Source of the DNA: JAJPHF01 sp035293805
Lineage (GTDB): Bacteria > Chloroflexota > UBA6077 > JAJPHF01
Direction of reading: 5' to 3'
Assembly (NCBI GenBank): GCA_035293805.1
Contig: DATGMD010000012.1
Location: 1 to 63,919 of the forward strand
Length of the DNA: 63,919 nucleotides
Shown one piece after another: positions 40,140-48,508 of the stretch. How positions within the stretch are numbered: position 1 is the first letter of the stretch; every line of letters begins with the position of its first letter. Made by a program: the position numbers and the translations under genes. Below the pieces are notes generated by a model, which was not told the origin of the DNA, did not search any database, and saw only the letters and a program-made list of their open reading frames with translations.

Positions 40140-40541
40140 ATGCAGAGCAAAGAGTTGACGATCGACACGTCGCGGCGGCGCATCGTCGATCTGACGGATG
40201 CGGTGGCGGCGTTCTGCCGGCCGTTCGGCGACGGGCTGGTGAACGTGTTCGCGCCCCACGCCACGGTGGGGCTGGCGCTCATCGAGGTGGGCGCCGGCTC
40301 GGAGCCCGACCTGGAGGCGGCGCTGGAGCGACTGCTGCCGCGCGACGACCGCTACGTCCACCGCCACGGCAGCCCCGGCCACGGCGCCGACCACCTGCTG
40401 CCCGCGCTGCTCTGCCCTTCGGTGAGCATCCCCGTGCTCGGCGGCCGGCCCGCGCTCGGGATCTGGCAGCACGTCGTGCTGGTCGACCTCAACCGCGACA
40501 ACCCCACCCGCCAGGTACGCCTCAGCTTCCTCGCCGGCTGA
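40140..40541 (+). CDS. YjbQ/UPF0047 family protein
   Basis: 133 residues from ATG 40140. The family pattern is clear: LVNVFAPHATVGLALIEVG, then HGADHLLPALLCPSVSIPVL and GIWQHVVLVDLNRDNPTRQV. The conserved His residues (APHAT, HGADH, WQHV) cluster in a putative metal site. YjbQ proteins have reported thiamine-phosphate synthase-like activity in complementation tests; the true role is unclear. Here the start is set by TACAAT 6 nt upstream (leaderless). An upstream in-frame GTG at 40122 lies in the promoter and is rejected. Confidence 0.85.
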   Translation: MQSKELTIDTSRRRIVDLTDAVAAFCRPFGDGLVNVFAPHATVGLALIEVGAGSEPDLEAALERLLPRDDRYVHRHGSPGHGADHLLPALLCPSVSIPVLGGRPALGIWQHVVLVDLNRDNPTRQVRLSFLAG

Positions 40542-40620
40542 GGCCACTCTGGCCATCCGCGCCAGCGGCAGCGGGCCGACGCACGGAGACGCCGGTCTGC
40601 GCCCGTGGCTGCCTCATCGC

Positions 40621-43086
40621 TCACGCCGAGCGCCCGGCGGCGCGGTCGAGCTCGACCCGCTGGGCCGCGACCGTGGCGGGTAGCGTGATCCAGGCGGTGT
40701 CGTCGGCCCAGCGCCAGCCCGCGGTCGGGGCGCCGTTCACGCGAACGGCGCGCGGGGCGCCGCCCAGGCCGCGGACCGCTAGCTCGACGTGCTCGCGCGG
40801 CGGGGCGTACCCGCCCTCGCGCTCGGCCAGGTCCACGGTGATCGTGGCGTCGCGCTCCGCACATGTGATGCGGGTGCGGGCGTAGGCGCCGCGCTCGTGC
40901 TCATAGCCTTCGCCGGCGTCCTCGTACAGCGTCCAGGCGCTCTCACCCTCGGCGGGGAACAGCAGCAGCGTGAGCGGGTCGGGCGGGCGCTCGCCGCAGT
41001 AGCGCATCGTCGGCCAGAGCGGCACCGGATGATTCGCCCGCACGTAGATCGCCGGCTGGCCGAGCGGGGCGTGGGCGAGGACGTGGGCGGGGCCGTCGAT
41101 GCGCTCGCCGCTCCAGTAGTGGAACCACGTGCCGCGCGGCAGGTAGGCGGCGCGGTGCGCGATGCCTGGCCGGGCGATGGGCGCCACCAGCAGCGCGTCG
41201 CCCACCAGGAACTCGTCGTCCGCGTGGTAGGTGGTCTCGTCGTCGGGGTAGGCGAAGAGCAGCGGGCGCAGTATCGGCGCCCCGCTGCGGTGGCACTCCT
41301 CGAACAGGCTATACAGGTACGGCAGCAGGCGCTGGCGCAGCTGCAACAACCTCCGGATGTGCGTCTCGTAGGGCTCTCCAAAGGCCCACGGCTCCTGCGG
41401 CCTGGCGTTCCACGCCGAGTGGTTGCGGCAGAACGGCTGGAAGATGCCCAGCTCGACCCAGCGGGTCAGCAGCTCGCCGTTCGCGTCGCCCGCGTAGCCA
41501 CCGATGTCGGTGCCCACCCAGGCGAGCCCCGACAGCCCCAGGTTCTGTAGCTGGGGCATGCTCATCGCCACCTGCTCCCACCACGACGAGTTGTCGCCGG
41601 TCCAGTGGAGGGCATCGCGCTGCACTCCCGCGTAGCCCGCCCGGGTGATGACGAACGGCCGCCGCTCGGGCCGCAGCCGCGCCAGGCCCTCGCGGGTGGC
41701 GCGTGCCATCTGCGAGCCGTAGAGGTTGTGGACCTGCGCGTGCAGGCGCGGCGTGTCGTCGCCCGGCTGCACCACGTCGGGCGGCATGGTGGCCGGCGTG
41801 GGGATGAACATCGTCGGCTCGTCCATGTCGCACCAGATGCCGGCGACGCCGGCGTCCAGCAGCGCGCGGTGCTGCTCGCCCCACCACGCCCGCGCCCGCG
41901 GGTTCGTGAAGTCGGGGAAGGCGCAGGTGCCCGGCCAGACGACGTTGTGGTACTCGGCGCCAAGACTGGTCTTGCAGTACAGGTCGGCCTCGCGGCCCGC
42001 GCGGTACACGGCGTAGCCCTCGTCCACCTTCACGCCCGGATCGACTATCGTCACCACGCGGAAGCCCTGCTCGCGCAGGTCCGCGATCAGGCCCGCCGGA
42101 TCGGGGAAGCGCTCGCGGTCCCAGGTGAACACGCGGTAGCCGTCCATGTAGTCGATGTCGAGGTACAGCGCGTCGCACGGGATGTCGCGGCTGCGGAACT
42201 CGCGGGCGATGGCGCGCACCTGATCGGCGGTCTTGTAGCCCCAGCGGCTCTGGTGGTTGCCGAGCGCCCAGAGCGGCGGCAGCGGCGTGCGCCCTGTCAG
42301 CTCGGTGTAGCGGTCCAGCACGGCGGCCGGCGTGGGGCCGGCGAAGACGTAGTACACCAGGGCGCCGCAGTCGGCGCCGAACCACGAGCGGTCGGCGCGC
42401 TCGCGCGCCAGGTCGAACTCGACGCGGCCCGGATTGTCGAGGAACAGGCCCCAGGCGGCGCCGCGGTCCAGCGCCAGCACGAAGGGGATGGAGATGTACA
42501 GGTTGTTCAGCGACGCCGTGTGCTCGTTCGGCGGGTCGCTGTTCCAGAAGACCTGGTGCGAGTCGGTCTTGTCGAGCCCGCCCGTGCGCTCGCCGCAGCC
42601 GAAGTAGTGCTCGGTGGGGGGGCGCCGCTTGTAGACGCGGGTCGGCGGCCCGAGCGGGTCCACCAGGCGGCTGCCGCTGGGCAGGAGCGGCAGGGTGCCC
42701 ATGCCCAGCTCGGGATCGTCCTCGGCAAAGCGGCGGCCGGCGGCGTCCTCGAAGTGGATGCGCAGCGGGTCCAGACGCACGACGGCGCGCGCCGCGCTCG
42801 TCGCGATGTGGACCGCGCCGTCCCGCGTCACGACGGTGCCGCCGCTCGCCGGCCAGTCGCTCTTGACGACGGCTTCCGAGCGGTACTCGACCGGCCGCCC
42901 GTCGGCGAACAGGCCCACGCGGAGCAGATCGGCCGCGAGCGCCGTCACCTCGACGGTCGCCGCGCCGACGTGCAGGCGCAGCCCGGCCGGGCCTTCCTCG
43001 CCGATCGTCGCCCGGCCGAGCGCCTCGTACGCCTGGCCGCTGGCCCGGGGCACCACGAACTGCCGGAAATACGTCTCGTCTCGCAC
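40621..43086 (-). CDS. Glycoside hydrolase family 31 alpha-glucosidase
   Basis: 821 residues from GTG at 43086 (GGAG 7 nt upstream; a TTG 13 codons further up is an alternative). GH31 markers are in order: HYFGCGERTGGLDK, PPLWALGNHQSRWGYKTADQ, YLDIDYMDGYRVFTWD, nucleophile D420 in WCDMDEPTMF, the acid/base D498 in HWTGDNSSW, and the C-terminal beta-sandwich. The retaining enzyme should release glucose (or xylose) from the non-reducing end of alpha-glucosides. There is no signal peptide, so it acts in the cytoplasm. It stands alone; no sugar transporter is near, so it may recycle glycogen- or maltose-type oligosaccharides. Confidence 0.93.
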   Translation of the reverse strand: MRDETYFRQFVVPRASGQAYEALGRATIGEEGPAGLRLHVGAATVEVTALAADLLRVGLFADGRPVEYRSEAVVKSDWPASGGTVVTRDGAVHIATSAARAVVRLDPLRIHFEDAAGRRFAEDDPELGMGTLPLLPSGSRLVDPLGPPTRVYKRRPPTEHYFGCGERTGGLDKTDSHQVFWNSDPPNEHTASLNNLYISIPFVLALDRGAAWGLFLDNPGRVEFDLARERADRSWFGADCGALVYYVFAGPTPAAVLDRYTELTGRTPLPPLWALGNHQSRWGYKTADQVRAIAREFRSRDIPCDALYLDIDYMDGYRVFTWDRERFPDPAGLIADLREQGFRVVTIVDPGVKVDEGYAVYRAGREADLYCKTSLGAEYHNVVWPGTCAFPDFTNPRARAWWGEQHRALLDAGVAGIWCDMDEPTMFIPTPATMPPDVVQPGDDTPRLHAQVHNLYGSQMARATREGLARLRPERRPFVITRAGYAGVQRDALHWTGDNSSWWEQVAMSMPQLQNLGLSGLAWVGTDIGGYAGDANGELLTRWVELGIFQPFCRNHSAWNARPQEPWAFGEPYETHIRRLLQLRQRLLPYLYSLFEECHRSGAPILRPLLFAYPDDETTYHADDEFLVGDALLVAPIARPGIAHRAAYLPRGTWFHYWSGERIDGPAHVLAHAPLGQPAIYVRANHPVPLWPTMRYCGERPPDPLTLLLFPAEGESAWTLYEDAGEGYEHERGAYARTRITCAERDATITVDLAEREGGYAPPREHVELAVRGLGGAPRAVRVNGAPTAGWRWADDTAWITLPATVAAQRVELDRAAGRSA

Positions 43087-43301
43087 AGTGCTGCTCCGCG
43101 ACCTGGTTCTGCTCCCGACTGGCAAGGCCTGTGCCGGGGGAGGCCGACCATCCCATCCCCAATCCCTGTGAGGATCGACCAGCGAGAGCGGTTCTCGCGG
43201 CCACTAGGCCGCTCGCGGTGCGGTGGCCGCCTCGCAGGGCAGGGTTGCCCCGCGTCGCCATACAGCCCACGGGCCGGATGGGGCCACCAAATGGCGCCCG
43301 C

Positions 43302-43477
43302 GTCGTAGGGCCGGGGCTCGTCCCCTGCCGCCCGGCCGGGTCTGCTGATACCGACCGCTCTAGCGTACCCGTCGTAGGGCCGGGGCTCGTCTCCTGCCGC
43401 CCGGCCGGGAGGCAGCTGTCGCCTATCTCGGCGTCCGGCGACCAACGTAGGGCCAGGGCTCGTCCCCTGCCGCCCGG
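43302..43477 (+). repeat. Three direct repeats of about 33-39 nt
   Basis: GTAGGGCCGGGGCTCGTCCC and the following CTGCCGCCCGG recur at 43302-43340, 43371-43409 and 43446-43477, with unique spacers of about 30-36 nt. The second has one change (GTCTCC) and the third another (CCAGGG). A related unit lies at 23628. The unequal, non-uniform repeats and the lack of cas genes rule out a CRISPR array. Confidence 0.75.
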
Positions 43478-43613
43478 TAGCCGCGGTTGCTCACACATCA
43501 TGAAAATCGCTCCCGTCCCCGCCCGCCGTGCCGGACGACTCCCCCGGCCAACCTGGTACTCGGTAGGGGCGCTGCTTGCTGCCCCCCGCCCGGTCGCTAC
43601 CTGGCCCGGCGTC

Positions 43614-43823
43614 ATATCGAATCCGGCGCGGGCGTTCCCGTACGCGCTCTCGTAGGGGGAGAGGGCGGGAGAGCGCGCGCGTCCCCTCGTCCACCCCCTC
43701 TCCTAGGGGAGAGGGAGGCAGGGGGGCGAGAGCCCGCCCCTCGTCCCTCCCCCTCTCCCCCTGGGAGAGGGTCGGAGTGAGGGCGCGCCTCGCTAACCCA
43801 ACCGCCGGACCGAACTGGGCATC
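43614..43823. repeat. MITE-like palindromic element, relative of the 31054 insertion
   Basis: It starts ATATCGAATCCGG (43614-43626), nearly the same as the left end of the 31054 element, shares GCGTTCCC next to it, contains GGGAGAGGG palindromes in both orientations (43655-43770) and ends CGCCTCGCTAACC...CCGGACCGAACTGGGC (to about 43820), matching the right end of the 31-kb copy. It is about twice the size, with the palindromic core repeated. Confidence 0.65.
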
Positions 43824-44286
43824 CCTCCTCGCCGGACGACCGCCCCTCGCCAATGCGTTCATAGTAGAGAGGCCGCGAGGCGCGCCGGAGAGCGCCCGCT
43901 AGCTCGCGCGACGTGGTCGCCAATCTTACGCCGTACACGCCTCCCCCGCGCCCGCCACCTGCGCCCATGCCCGGGGCCTCGCCCCGCCGGCCCGGCCCGC
44001 GGCGGAGCGGCCGGGGGAGTATCGTACGGGGTAAACGATGCGACCTTCCGCGCCCGACCAGCGCGCGCAGACCCGCGCCCGGCCTAGCAGTTAACCACCC
44101 GGTAAAGGAGCATCGTTTGACCGTTCCTCGGCTTAACTTGCGCGCCCGCCGGCGGGTCCGCCGGCGCGATCGAGTGCGCCGCTACCGCGCGCTGCAGCGG
44201 TGTCCGGTCGCCTTGGGCGGCGGGGCGGTTGCCCCGCCGACGAGCGCGGGGCTACACTCCGGCCACCGGAAGGGGAGATACCGTCT

Positions 44287-45468
44287 ATGTACTACTTCTT
44301 TGCCGACAACTACATGTGGTCGCAGGCGGTGCTGCGGGCGCTGTTCACGGGTGCGAACCCGGGCGAGGTGTTGCAGGTCGTGGAAGCGCTCCAGGAGGCC
44401 GCGGCCAGCTACGACGCCGAGGCCTGGTACGGCGCGTGGCGTCACCTGGGCGACCAGCTTTACACGCGCGCCGAGCGGCAGGCGGCCGACGCCCACCCGC
44501 TGAGCGCGCGGGAGACCTTCTTGCGCGCGTCCTGCTACCTCCAGTGGGCGATCCCCTTCATGGAGCACGCCGACCCGCGCCGCCGCGAGACCCACACGCG
44601 CTCGCTGGACGCCTTCGGGCGCTACGCCGCGCTGTGCGAGCCGCCAGTCGAGCGCGTCGAGGTGCCCTACGAGGGGACGACCTTCCCAGCCTGGTTCGTG
44701 CCCGCGGCGACGGGCGGGTTGGGGCCGAAACCCGCTGCATTCTATCTGCCGGGCTGGGACAGCACGAAGGAGCAGGGCATCGAGCTGGCCCAGGCGCTCG
44801 CGCCGCGCGGCTTTCACACCCTCCTCTGCGACGGGCCGGGCATCGGCGAGGCGGTGCTGTTCCGCGGCATGGTAAACCGCTACGACTACGAGGTGCCGGG
44901 GACGGCGGCGTTCGACTACCTGGCCGGCCGACCCGACATGGACGCGCGCCGCATCGCCGTGGTGGGCGCGAGCCTGGGCGGCTACCGGGCGGGGCGCGTG
45001 GCGGCGTTCGAGCACCGGCTGGCGGGCGCCGTGGCCTGGGGCGCCGTGTGGGACTACCGCAAGGTGTGGTCGGTGCGACGCAGCAGCGCGCACGGGCCAG
45101 TGCCCACGCCGCAGGCGCACGCGCTGTTCGTGATGGGCGCGCGGGACTTCGACGACGTGGCCGCGAAGCTCGACCCCTGGCACCTGGACGAGGTGGCGCA
45201 CCAGATCCGCTGCCCGCTGCTCGTGCTGCACGGCCAGGACGACGCGCAGATCTCGGTGGACGACGCGCACCGCATGTACGAGGCAGCGGGCTCCGCCCAG
45301 AAAGAGCTGAAAGTCTTCACGGCCGCGGAGGGCGGCGCGGCCCATTGCCAGAACGACAACCGCCAGCTAGCCCACGACTACATCGGCGACTGGCTGGTCG
45401 ACGTGCTGGTGCGCGGCAAGCCGCGGCAGGGCGTGATCGTGGGCGAGCCCCGCGAGGCGACGGTGTAG
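44287..45468 (+). CDS. Alpha/beta hydrolase of the 2,6-dihydropseudooxynicotine hydrolase/FrsA type
   Basis: 393 residues from ATG 44287 (GGAAGGGGAGA upstream). An N-terminal helical region (about 1-120, MYYFFADNYMWSQAVLRALF) precedes the alpha/beta core, the layout of dihydroxypseudooxynicotine hydrolase and FrsA-like esterases. Core motifs: AAFYLPGWDSTKEQGIELAQ, CDGPGIGE, nucleophile elbow VGASLGGYRAGR, acid region VLHGQDDAQISVDDAHRMYE and a C-terminal His in GGAAHCQNDNRQ. The family includes C-C bond hydrolases acting on beta-diketone-like ring-cleavage products. It opens the catabolic region. The hairpin at 45482-45512 follows it. Confidence 0.85.
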   Translation: MYYFFADNYMWSQAVLRALFTGANPGEVLQVVEALQEAAASYDAEAWYGAWRHLGDQLYTRAERQAADAHPLSARETFLRASCYLQWAIPFMEHADPRRRETHTRSLDAFGRYAALCEPPVERVEVPYEGTTFPAWFVPAATGGLGPKPAAFYLPGWDSTKEQGIELAQALAPRGFHTLLCDGPGIGEAVLFRGMVNRYDYEVPGTAAFDYLAGRPDMDARRIAVVGASLGGYRAGRVAAFEHRLAGAVAWGAVWDYRKVWSVRRSSAHGPVPTPQAHALFVMGARDFDDVAAKLDPWHLDEVAHQIRCPLLVLHGQDDAQISVDDAHRMYEAAGSAQKELKVFTAAEGGAAHCQNDNRQLAHDYIGDWLVDVLVRGKPRQGVIVGEPREATV

Positions 45469-45481
45469 GGCAGGCCCAGTA

Positions 45482-45512
45482 GGCGTCCGCGGCGGCTGGG
45501 CTAGCGGACGCC
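45482..45512. terminator. Weak hairpin between hydrolase and lyase genes
   Basis: GGCGTCCGC (45482-45490) and GCGGACGCC (45504-45512) form a 9-bp stem with a 13-nt loop. It may attenuate transcription between two same-strand genes. Confidence 0.35.
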
Positions 45513-45540
45513 GGTACGGCGGCGCGGAAGGGAGCGGGCG

Positions 45541-46524
45541 ATGGACTACCGGAAGGCGGAGGCCAAGGATGCTGCGCGAGCGCAGTTTCACGGCGTGTGG
45601 ACGGCGATCACGACGCCGTTCACGCCCGACGGCGACCTGGACGAGGCGGGCCTGCGGCACAACATGCGCCACGTCACGGACGGGCTGCGCGTCGAGGGCG
45701 TGTTCTGCACGGGCACGATGGGCGAGTTCTGGGCGCTGACCGGCGCGGAGCGCCGGCGCGTGGTAGAGATCGTCTGCGAGGAGGCGCACGGCAGGTGCCG
45801 CGTGATCGCGCACACGGCGCACCACTCGGCCCGCGAGACGATCGATCTGACGCGCCACGCCGAGGCGGTGGGCGCCGACTTCGTGGTGTTCATCAACCCG
45901 TACTTCCCGGTCGCCAGCGAGGCGGGCATCTACGACTGGTTCGCCTACGTCGCCGCCCGGGTGGACATCGGCATCTGGATGTTCGACACGGGGTACTCGG
46001 CGTACAGCTTCTCGCCGGAGCTCACCGCGCGCATCGCGGGGCTGGAGAACGTCTGCGGCATCAAGCTGGGCCGGTCGATGGAGCACTACCTGGCGGTGCA
46101 GCGGCTGTGCGGCGACCGCATCGTGCTAAGCCACCCATCGGAGGCGGACTGGCTCACGCTGATGCGCGACCACGGCCAGCAGGTCCACATGTCGTCGCCG
46201 GCGCCGTATCTGCTGCAGACGCCGGGCTACCTGCCGATCCACCAGTACACGGCGCTGGGGCTGGGCGGCGAGTACGCGAAGGCGCAGGCGATCGCGGCGT
46301 CGCTCGATCCGGCCCGCGCGGTGTACGACAAGTGGCTGACGCAGAAGTGGCAGCGGGACCGGACGATGCCCAACGCTTACATCAAGGCGTGGTGCGAGCT
46401 GCTGAGCATGGCGGGCGGACCAGTGCGCGCACCGCTCGTGCCGATCACCGACGCGGAGCGCGACGAGCTGCGCGCCGACCTGGAGCGCGTCGGCCTGCTC
46501 CAGCGCGTCGCGGCCCATGCGTAA
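45541..46524 (+). CDS. DHDPS/N-acetylneuraminate lyase-superfamily protein, Tyr missing
   Basis: 327 residues; GGAAGGGAGCGGGCG precedes the ATG. The (beta/alpha)8 aldolase signatures are present: GVWTAITTPFTPDGDLDEAG, GVFCTGTMGEFWAL (the GTTGE motif is GTMGE) and the Schiff-base lysine K175 in CGIKLGRS. The conserved catalytic Tyr about 28 residues before the Lys (LYNVP in DHDPS) is replaced by a W-M-F stretch (IGIWMFDTGYSAYSF), and the second Thr of the substrate motif is Met. It should therefore be a class I aldolase/hydratase with altered substrate, as in aromatic-pathway hydratase-aldolases. It is convergent with an RraA-type gene, 10 bp apart. Confidence 0.85.
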   Translation: MDYRKAEAKDAARAQFHGVWTAITTPFTPDGDLDEAGLRHNMRHVTDGLRVEGVFCTGTMGEFWALTGAERRRVVEIVCEEAHGRCRVIAHTAHHSARETIDLTRHAEAVGADFVVFINPYFPVASEAGIYDWFAYVAARVDIGIWMFDTGYSAYSFSPELTARIAGLENVCGIKLGRSMEHYLAVQRLCGDRIVLSHPSEADWLTLMRDHGQQVHMSSPAPYLLQTPGYLPIHQYTALGLGGEYAKAQAIAASLDPARAVYDKWLTQKWQRDRTMPNAYIKAWCELLSMAGGPVRAPLVPITDAERDELRADLERVGLLQRVAAHA

Positions 46525-46534
46525 GCCAAGATCC

Positions 46535-47197
46535 CTAGTCGCGCTTGAGCATCTGCTCGTAGCCCGACTGTTGGTCGACTTGCAGGACGCCCACGCCCTC
46601 TTGCAGGGAGGCGAGCATCTTCTGCTCGGCGGCGGCCAGCTCCTCGGCCACGCCGAGCACTTCCTCGACGCGGTCTTGCGGGATGAAGACGACGCCCGAG
46701 CCGTCGGCGATGAGCCAGTCGCCGGGATGCACGGCCACGCCGCCGCACTGGACGGGCACGTTGAAGGCGTCCTCGACGATGCGGTTGCGAGCGGTCATGG
46801 GCACCACGCCGCGTGCGTAGACGGGGAAGCCGACCGCCTGGCAGCCGTCCACGTCGCGGCAGGCGCCGTCCACGACCACGCCGCTCAGGCCCTTTAGCTT
46901 CGACGCCGTGGACAGGATGTCGCCCCAGCTCGACACGTCGCTGCGACCACCGCTGTCCACCACGATCACGTCCCCCGCCTCGGCCGCGGCGATCGCGCGC
47001 ATGCCGAGGTGGTGCTGCGAGGCGGTGCGCCCGGCCGGCGTGGTATGGACGGTCTGCACGCGGCCGGCGATCTTGCGGCTGGGGAACACCGGCCGGATGC
47101 CGAACGTGGCGCCCTTGAGCGTCAGGCGGTCGAGGGCATCGGAGACTAGGCCAGTGTCGAGGGCGAGCAGGCGCTCGCGCCAGTCATTCGCGCTCAT
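46535..47197 (-). CDS. RraA-family protein, 4-hydroxy-4-methyl-2-oxoglutarate aldolase-like
   Basis: 220 residues from ATG at 47197 (AAGGAGCA upstream). RraA/HMG aldolase pattern: DTGLVSDALDRLTLKGATFG, GRVQTVHTTPAG, GDVIVVDSGGRSDVSSWGDI, GVVVDGACRDVDGCQAVGFP (the R-D pair that binds metal and pyruvate in HMG/CHA aldolases) and VHPGDWLIADGSGVVFIPQD. The R-D motif argues for the aldolase of gallate and protocatechuate 4,5-cleavage pathways (product pyruvate plus oxaloacetate or pyruvate) and not for an RNase E inhibitor. It lies near a LigB-type dioxygenase gene (58937) in the same region. Confidence 0.85.
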   Translation of the reverse strand: MSANDWRERLLALDTGLVSDALDRLTLKGATFGIRPVFPSRKIAGRVQTVHTTPAGRTASQHHLGMRAIAAAEAGDVIVVDSGGRSDVSSWGDILSTASKLKGLSGVVVDGACRDVDGCQAVGFPVYARGVVPMTARNRIVEDAFNVPVQCGGVAVHPGDWLIADGSGVVFIPQDRVEEVLGVAEELAAAEQKMLASLQEGVGVLQVDQQSGYEQMLKRD

Positions 47198-47383
47198 TGC
47201 ATTGCTCCTTGGCGGCGCGGGTACGCCCGGGCGCTGAGTAGGGCATGCTAACCGCTCCCCTGTCCCGCTGGGTGGAGTGTGTCGTCGAAGCGGCGGGTCA
47301 GGGCGCGGCATGCCGCGGCGCTCGCTAGGTCCAGGGCACCGGGCTGTTGTACCATAGCAGATACGTCGCGAGAGGGAAGGCCG

Positions 47384-48469
47384 ATGCGCGCTGGTGTCGC
47401 GGCCGTACTGCTGGGATTGGCGCTCGGGGCTGCGTGTACGGGCCGAGGTGCGGACGTACCGCGTGCCGCGCCAGCCGCGACTTCGGCGGTGGCCGCCCCA
47501 GCCGCGACGGTGCCATCCGCCGGGGGGAGCGCGCCGGTGGCGGTTGTGGCCCCCGCGACTGCCGTGCGCGCGAGCTTCTCCATCATGAGCGGCGCGCTGG
47601 GGCCCTTCTGGGTCGCGCAGGAGGCGGGGCTATGGCAGCAGCACGGGCTGGACGTGGACCTGTCGCTCATCTCGGGCGCGCCGACCTCGATGGCCGCCTT
47701 GATGGCCGGTGATACGCGCTTCGCCATTGCCGCGGGCGACTCGGTGCTGGGCGTCCAGGCGCAGAACCCGGACGTGGTGGCGATCCTGAACACGAGCGTG
47801 GGAAGCACCCACCAGCTGATGGTCGTGCCGGACATTCACACGCCGGCCGACCTGCGCGGTCGGCGCGTCGGGGTCAACTCGATCGGCGACGGGTCGTATA
47901 CGCTGCTCAGCAAGGCGTTTCGCCATCTCGGCCTCGACCCGACGCACGACGTGATCTGGACCGCGATGGGTGGCGGCAACGCCGCCTCCTACGTCACGGG
48001 GCTGGCTGTCGGCTCGCTGGACGCCGCGCCGCTTACCCCGCCGAACGACCTCCTCGCCGAGCGCCAGGGCGCGCACTCGCTGCTTGCGCTCGCGGATCTG
48101 GATCTGGCCACGGCCGGCCTGCCGGCGTTTACCATGCGTCACACGATTCAGGAGCAACGGCCGGTGGTCGAGGCATTTGCGGCGGGCGTGGTGGACGGCG
48201 TGCGGCGCTTCAAGGCCGACCCCGCCTTCGCCCGCGAGGTGCTGGCGCAGAAGACCGGGACCACCGATCCCGAGGTGCTCGACTGGACATACCAGGTGTA
48301 CAGCGGCCGCAACTCGACGGACCGGCCGTTCATCGACGCCGCGAGATTGCAGACGGTGGTGGACGATCTGGCCGTCGCCCAGCCGGAGCTGCGCCAGATC
48401 CAGCTCGACAAGACTTTCGACAACAGCATCCTCGACGACCTGGAGCGCCAGGGATACTTCGCCCAGTAG
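47384..48469 (+). CDS. ABC-type solute-binding lipoprotein (NMT1-like), tandem copy 1
   Basis: 361 residues from ATG 47384 (AGAGGGAAGG upstream). Lipobox LGAAC (C18) and an Ala/Pro/Val spacer. Mature-domain markers: FWVAQEAGLWQQHGLDVDLS, LISGAPTSMAALMAG, VQAQNPDVVAILN, LRGRRVGVNSIGDGSYTLLS and a C-terminal FDNSILDDLERQGYFAQ. It is paralogous to the next gene (48509) and to 53749. A -10-like TACCAT lies near 47350. The tandem set is not followed by permease or ATPase genes. Confidence 0.9.
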   Translation: MRAGVAAVLLGLALGAACTGRGADVPRAAPAATSAVAAPAATVPSAGGSAPVAVVAPATAVRASFSIMSGALGPFWVAQEAGLWQQHGLDVDLSLISGAPTSMAALMAGDTRFAIAAGDSVLGVQAQNPDVVAILNTSVGSTHQLMVVPDIHTPADLRGRRVGVNSIGDGSYTLLSKAFRHLGLDPTHDVIWTAMGGGNAASYVTGLAVGSLDAAPLTPPNDLLAERQGAHSLLALADLDLATAGLPAFTMRHTIQEQRPVVEAFAAGVVDGVRRFKADPAFAREVLAQKTGTTDPEVLDWTYQVYSGRNSTDRPFIDAARLQTVVDDLAVAQPELRQIQLDKTFDNSILDDLERQGYFAQ

Positions 48470-48508
48470 GGCGGGCCGAGCGTGGCTGGCCCGCGACGGA
48501 GGTAGCGC

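Larger units (their letters stand above)
43087..44286. other. Repeat-rich noncoding stretch of 1.2 kb
   Basis: It lies upstream of the GH31 gene (leftward) and of the hydrolase gene (rightward). It holds three direct repeats (43302-43477), a MITE-like palindromic element (43614-43820), and a 9-bp hairpin CGGCGGGGC/GCCCCGCCG at 44218-44239 before the hydrolase gene. No open frame in it has a ribosome site and family resemblance. Confidence 0.5.

Noticed and set aside
43302..43477. CRISPR array
   Set aside because: Only three units of unequal length, spacers unlike protospacer sets, repeats present singly elsewhere (23628), and no cas genes.
43131..43902. Several open frames in the 1.2-kb gap
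   Set aside because: Products are translations of the palindromic repeats (peptides such as SPLPLGEG and LTPTLSQRERE types), with no ribosome site.
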